Assembly (NCBI RefSeq): GCF_040812395.1
Contig: NZ_JBFNXH010000004.1
Coordinates: forward strand, 186,001-250,000
Reading direction: 5' to 3'
DNA: 64,000 nt
Source: Paenibacillus_E sp040812395
GTDB lineage: Bacteria; Bacillota; Bacilli; Paenibacillales; NBRC-103111
Shown: positions 60,555-64,000 of the stretch, piece after piece
Layout of the letters: each line of letters opens with the position of its first letter
How positions within the stretch are numbered: the stretch's first letter is position 1
Translations under genes and position numbers: made by a program
The notes under the pieces: model-generated
What the model saw: only the letters and a program-made list of their open reading frames with translations
Database searches by the model: none
Told to the model about the DNA's origin: nothing

Positions 60555-61153
60555 GCTTCATCCCTCCTCCTACGAATGCCTTCCCACACGATTTCGAACT
60601 TGCGTAAAAATATAGATTCAATACCCTGAGCATGCTGATCCGAAGACGCCCATGAAAGAACAGAATAAAAATATAAGCCCACAAGGATAGCGGCAATATC
60701 TGAAGTAACTGTGCGCTCGTCAACCTGGCCTCGTGTCTTGGCATCATCCAGCATGCCAGTAAGAACCTCCTCGAATTTGCGCGTGATGCTCATTTCTTCC
60801 TGGAAAAGCAGGGTTGAACGCATCATCTCCGAGATCGTCATCTTGATCATGTCCGGATGCTCCGAATACCGCTCAAATAGATCGTGAAATAGGCGCGTAA
60901 GCTTTTCTTTCAGATCGGATATATGAGCATAACGCTGCATGCTAATCTGAACGGCTTCCATTTGTGTTTGACCAAGGTGGAGGAGTATCGCTTCTTTTCT
61001 TGGGAAGTAGTTATAGAAGGTGCCTTTGGCGATGCCGCAAACTTGCGTAATCTCTTCGACTGTTACGTGATCGAAGCCTTTTTCCTTAAACAGCTTCATA
61101 GCTTGCACAAAGATGTGCTCCTTTAATTCCTGTTTTCGTTCGGCTCTTAGCAT
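60551..61153 (-). CDS. TetR family regulator
   Basis: The 200-residue protein has HTH FVQAMKLFKEKGFDHVTVEE with ITQVCGIAKGTFYNYFPRKE (about 15-55), then an all-helical ligand domain. ATG 61153 follows AAAGGGAT; a start seven codons earlier lacks a site. Two tandem palindromes TGACTACGGTCA and TGACTACAGTCA lie in its own promoter, indicating autoregulation. It forms an operon with the DUF3995 gene. Confidence 0.88.
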   Translation of the reverse strand: MLRAERKQELKEHIFVQAMKLFKEKGFDHVTVEEITQVCGIAKGTFYNYFPRKEAILLHLGQTQMEAVQISMQRYAHISDLKEKLTRLFHDLFERYSEHPDMIKMTISEMMRSTLLFQEEMSITRKFEEVLTGMLDDAKTRGQVDERTVTSDIAAILVGLYFYSVLSWASSDQHAQGIESIFLRKFEIVWEGIRRRRDEA

Positions 61154-61177
61154 AAGGACGATCCCTTTCCCCAAAAA

Positions 61178-61214
61178 TGACTACGGTCATAATTTGACTA
61201 CAGTCATAATTATA
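61178..61214 (-). promoter_or_regulatory. TetR promoter with two tandem operators
   Basis: TGACTACGGTCATAA (61178-61192) and TGACTACAGTCATAA (61195-61209), 17 bp apart. TATAAT on the minus strand (61214-61209) overlaps the second copy. Confidence 0.7.
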
Positions 61215-61317
61215 CATGGAAATTGGTTGCTTTTAAGAAATATTTTCCAAATATTGTTTTGGCTAAAGGCCATGAGTTGCCTGCTCTTACGGACGGTTAT
61301 TCGTTCGTTTTAACAAA

Positions 61318-61368
61318 CAAAAAGCTGCCCCCTGAGTAGACTTTCTACTTCAGGAGACAGCTTCTTTT
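61318..61368 (-). terminator. Terminator of des
   Basis: GAAGCTGTCTCCTGAAGTAG pairs with CTACTCAGG.GGCAGCTTTTT across a short loop. Confidence 0.88.
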
Positions 61369-61369
61369 A

Positions 61370-62404
61370 CTAGATATCCGCTTTGATGGTCGAGGCCAGT
61401 TGCTTCTGGATAACAAACTTTTTAACCTCTTTGAATCCCATAAACCGCTTGCTCTCTTCATCCCATATATGGAATTTAAGTGATTGCAAGCTTGTGCGCA
61501 GCGTAATTGTCTGTACATTTCTAAGAACTTCATTCTTATTATGAGCCTTTTCCAAATAGTAATTAGGCACTCTCGGGCTCAAATGATGAATGTGGTGAAA
61601 ACCGATATTCCCCGTAATCCAATGGAGAATTCTCGGCAGCTTGTAGAACGAACTGCCATGCATCGCCGCTTTCACATAGTCCCATTCTTCATCATGCTCA
61701 TAATAGGATTCCTCGAATTGATGTTGTACATAGAACAGCCAAATGCCCGCCGCCCCTGAAAGGAAGAAAATCGGACCCTGCACAAGCAGGAACGATTGCC
61801 AGCCAATTGCCCAAATCAGCAGCGCAGCGCAGCCGACTATAGCGATGTTCGTCACGTACGTGTTGATGCGTTCTTTCATGCCCACTTTTTTGCGGTTAAA
61901 ACGATAATCAATGAGGAAAATAAAGATAGGACCCACGATAAACATAACAAAAGGATTCCGATACATCCGGTAAACCCATTTTTTCAGCATCGGCAATCCG
62001 ATATATTCATCTACCGTTAGCGTCCAGATGTCGCCCACGCCTCTGCGATCCAAGTTCCCGCTGGATGCATGATGAATCGTGTGCGTATGGCGCCATTGAT
62101 GGTATGGACAACAGGTCAATATCCCGGTAATCGTCCCGATGACTTCGTTTGCGATTTTATTTTTAAAAAACGATCGATGGCAGCAATCATGAAAAATAAT
62201 AAAGATCCGAATCAGAAATCCAGCCGCGACAATGTCCAGGACCAGGGTAATCAGGAATGAAACCGAGAGACTCAGATAGGCGAAATACCAGAGTAGAAAA
62301 AAGGGCACAAGCGTATTGATCAACTGCCACACACTGTGCTTAAAATGTGGTCTTTCGTAAGGCGCGATATCCGATCGCCACCCGCCTTTATCTTCATAAC
62401 TCAT
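61370..62404 (-). CDS. des: Membrane fatty acid desaturase (Des type)
   Basis: The 344-residue integral membrane desaturase has the three histidine boxes IFHDCCHRS, RHTHTIHHASSG and GFHHIHHLSP, and helices between them. Length matches B. subtilis Des (delta-5 acyl-lipid desaturase), which restores membrane fluidity in the cold. ATG 62404 has GAGAGGGAG upstream; the longer same-frame extension of 67 codons has no site. The DesK/DesR thermosensor genes are not in the window. Confidence 0.9.
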   Translation of the reverse strand: MSYEDKGGWRSDIAPYERPHFKHSVWQLINTLVPFFLLWYFAYLSLSVSFLITLVLDIVAAGFLIRIFIIFHDCCHRSFFKNKIANEVIGTITGILTCCPYHQWRHTHTIHHASSGNLDRRGVGDIWTLTVDEYIGLPMLKKWVYRMYRNPFVMFIVGPIFIFLIDYRFNRKKVGMKERINTYVTNIAIVGCAALLIWAIGWQSFLLVQGPIFFLSGAAGIWLFYVQHQFEESYYEHDEEWDYVKAAMHGSSFYKLPRILHWITGNIGFHHIHHLSPRVPNYYLEKAHNKNEVLRNVQTITLRTSLQSLKFHIWDEESKRFMGFKEVKKFVIQKQLASTIKADI

Positions 62405-62734
62405 TCTTATAGAACTCCCTCTCCGATGCTTGTCGGATCTTTTTTTGTTTCCGTCTCGTTGTAGTACGCAGCAGGATGAAAAGGGTTCCACCCTTGGATA
62501 GATCTTGCTCATAGCCTCCCCATCATAACGGCGATTTCGCCTTTTGTAAAATGCAATATAAGTAATTTTTATAAATGCCATTTTCAGGGAATTACCAATG
62601 AACACTCGGAGGTTTAAAGATTAAGGATCAATAGGTGCATTACATCGGCATGAAAATATGCAAATACACTAACATCTTAGACGTTCCGCAAAGCCGTCAG
62701 CCCTTCAAAACAATGAAAGTGGCGAAAAATTCGT

Positions 62735-62765
62735 TGAATCTATATGGCAAATTGGGATCATACTA
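62735..62765 (+). promoter_or_regulatory. Sigma-G/sigma-F-like promoter of the spore lipoprotein gene
   Basis: TGAATC (62735-62740), 18 nt, CATACTA (62759-62765). CATACTA is the sigma-G -10 core. The gap 62405-62734 shows no gene or other clear structure. Confidence 0.6.
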
Positions 62766-62797
62766 AACCATAAATTCAATGGGGGTGTAACAGATAG

Positions 62798-63289
62798 ATG
62801 CTTGCAAAAAAGCAAAAGACGAAAGGAATTGCCTTGGTATTAGTTACTTTAATCGTTATTGCCGCAGGTTGCACAAACAATAAAAACAGTAATCTGGTAA
62901 GGCAACAAGGAGCTCAACAACAGCAGAACCAATACCTGCCGAATGGAACCGTCAATAATCGTGTTCAAGTCGCGAAACAAGCGGCAGATAAGCTTACTCA
63001 GATCAACGGAATTAAGTCAGCGAATGTCCTTGTAACTAACCGTAACGCCTATGTTGCAGCAGTGGTGAACACAGGCCATACTGAACTTACTCGAGACTTG
63101 GAGGGTCAAATCGCCCAACATGTCAAGGCAACAGACCCAAATATTCAAAATGTCTATGTGTCAACAAACCCTGAATTTGTAAATCGCGTAAATACTTATG
63201 TTGCAGATGTAGGGCAAGGAAAGCCAGTTGCCGGCTTCTTCGAACAATTTAGCGAGATGGTCCAGCGTATTTTTCCAAACCCAAGATAG
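62798..63289 (+). CDS. YhcN/YlaJ family sporulation lipoprotein
   Basis: The 163-residue protein has a lipobox IAAGC (cysteine at about residue 25), a Gln-rich linker and the YhcN/YlaJ domain (RVQVAKQAADKLTQINGIKS, then ANVLVTNRNAYVAAVV and VYVSTNPEFVNRVNTYVADV). Members are spore cortex/forespore membrane lipoproteins that affect germination or outgrowth. ATG 62798 has GGGGGTG upstream. The sigma-G-like promoter upstream supports forespore expression. Confidence 0.9.
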   Translation: MLAKKQKTKGIALVLVTLIVIAAGCTNNKNSNLVRQQGAQQQQNQYLPNGTVNNRVQVAKQAADKLTQINGIKSANVLVTNRNAYVAAVVNTGHTELTRDLEGQIAQHVKATDPNIQNVYVSTNPEFVNRVNTYVADVGQGKPVAGFFEQFSEMVQRIFPNPR

Positions 63290-63360
63290 ATACCTAATCA
63301 AACCTGCCGTAAATCTTACCGTCTACATTCGCTTGACCCGAAATGTCACCTTTGGTCGCA

Positions 63361-63389
63361 TGAAGGATCCTGTTAAGGGTCCTTTTTTG
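63361..63389 (+). terminator. Terminator of the YhcN/YlaJ gene
   Basis: AAGGATCC pairs with GGGTCCTT around 6-7 nt, ending in TTTTTT. Confidence 0.75.
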
Positions 63390-63463
63390 CGCGTGCGTAG
63401 GAACTCGCCCTGTACGCGACGAATGGTTTTAACAAGAACGGTTTGCGGAAAGGAACCCTCACC

Positions 63464-64000
63464 ATGAATATTTTAATCATTGAAGACGATTCCAGCATTC
63501 AAATGCTGCTTAAATTAAGCCTGGAAGTTGAAGGCTTCCACCCCACTGTAGCCGGCACCATTGCAGCGGGGCTAGAGCATCTCGCGGCGGAGCCGACGGA
63601 CCTTATCCTGCTCGACCTGATGCTGCCCGATCAATCTGGCTTCGAACTGTTGAAGACGCTGCAGATCGCCTACAAGGAGATTCCCGTCATTGTGCTTACC
63701 GCCAGAAATGAAATGAACGATAAAATACTAGGCTTCCAGCTCGGCGCTGACGATTACCTGACCAAGCCCTTCGAGACACGGGAGCTGATCTTGCGGATTC
63801 GTGCCGTCATGCGTCGTATGAAAGCGGAACCAACCGAGGCAGCCGATATCCTTCAGGCCGGCGTCATTGAAATCGACAAAACCGAGCGCACGTTCAAAGT
63901 GGCTGGCTGCCTTGTGAAAACGACAAGCAAGGAATTCGATCTCCTCTGGTTGCTGTGCAAAAATCCGAAGAAGGTTTTTACGCGCGAGCATCTTCTGGAT
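63464..64000 (+). CDS. OmpR/PhoB-type response regulator, partial
   Basis: The first 179 codons are present; the gene runs off the right edge. Receiver: IIEDDSS (acidic pair), D in ILLDLMLPDQSG (about 52), T in IVLTARNE (about 80) and K in YLTKPFE (about 102). The winged-helix start follows (GVIEIDKTERTFKVAG, then TSKEFDLLWLLCKNPKKVFT). ATG 63464 has GGAAAGGAA upstream. A partner sensor kinase probably lies beyond the window. Confidence 0.93.
   Translation, partial: MNILIIEDDSSIQMLLKLSLEVEGFHPTVAGTIAAGLEHLAAEPTDLILLDLMLPDQSGFELLKTLQIAYKEIPVIVLTARNEMNDKILGFQLGADDYLTKPFETRELILRIRAVMRRMKAEPTEAADILQAGVIEIDKTERTFKVAGCLVKTTSKEFDLLWLLCKNPKKVFTREHLLD

Overview
The window reads as chromosome of a Gram-positive, endospore-forming Bacillota of the Paenibacillus type. 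The evidence is strong GGAGG-like ribosome sites, frequent TTG starts, a multi-gene YesM/YesN-CUT1 sugar module, a YhcN/YlaJ spore lipoprotein behind a sigma-G-like promoter, copper-amine-oxidase-type stalk domains, BmrA and YugJ orthologues, and a Des-type desaturase. No rRNA or complete tRNA, no CRISPR array, no transposase and no prophage module was found. Species assignment is inference. Layout: 0-2.5 kb holds the start of a sugar-binding lipoprotein, a Gfo/Idh/MocA dehydrogenase, a decayed PAS/histidine-kinase pseudogene and the first copy of a dispersed intergenic repeat. 2.5-7.1 kb holds a BmrA-type exporter, its GbsR/MarR-like neighbour regulator and a secreted protein built of about 105-residue repeats behind a near-consensus promoter with palindromic operators. 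7.1-17.5 kb holds a decayed glyoxalase-fold gene, a stalk-PEBP fusion, a PaaX-like regulator, YugJ, repeat copy 2, a stalk-domain secreted protein, a nuclease-helicase fusion, an M23 peptidase and a YdjO/cold-shock pair. 17.9-32 kb holds a membrane multicopper oxidase, a nucleoside-type amidohydrolase, a 2-kb convergent gap carrying a GATA microsatellite and a 113-bp tandem array in which every unit folds into three hairpins, then an ArsR-SDR pair, a DMT transporter, an amidohydrolase, a beta-propeller protein, an ankyrin protein and a LacI-MFS pair linked by matching operators. 32-39.8 kb is a Fur-box-controlled, translationally coupled six-gene operon resembling the staphylopine/bacillopaline (Cnt) metallophore transport system. 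It contains a CntE-like exporter and a divergent paralogue of that exporter, but no opine synthase genes. 39.8-46.1 kb holds MFS/TetR, XRE, AraC-GyrI, a chemoreceptor, repeat copy 3 and an NlpC/P60 hydrolase. 46.3-52.7 kb holds a YesN/YesM two-component pair with a CUT1 sugar ABC transporter, all on one strand. 52.8-56.8 kb is an AT-rich accessory patch: a small conserved protein, a zinc-ribbon remnant, two restriction-nuclease-like proteins and an AAA/DUF4143 ATPase. 57-64 kb holds a sulfatase, a protein with an eCIS-cargo-like N-terminus and a methyltransferase-like C-terminus, TetR-DUF3995, a fatty acid desaturase, a spore lipoprotein and the start of an OmpR-type response regulator. How the genes work together: much of the window is transport and sensing. 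The YesMN pair probably senses an extracellular carbohydrate and drives the adjacent ABC importer. The Cnt-like operon probably moves metal-opine complexes under iron control. Several exporter/regulator pairs (bmrA, LacI-MFS, TetR-MFS) carry visible operators. The least explained material is non-coding: the 113-bp triple-hairpin array and the three-copy 0.43-0.64 kb dispersed repeat, both placed between genes.
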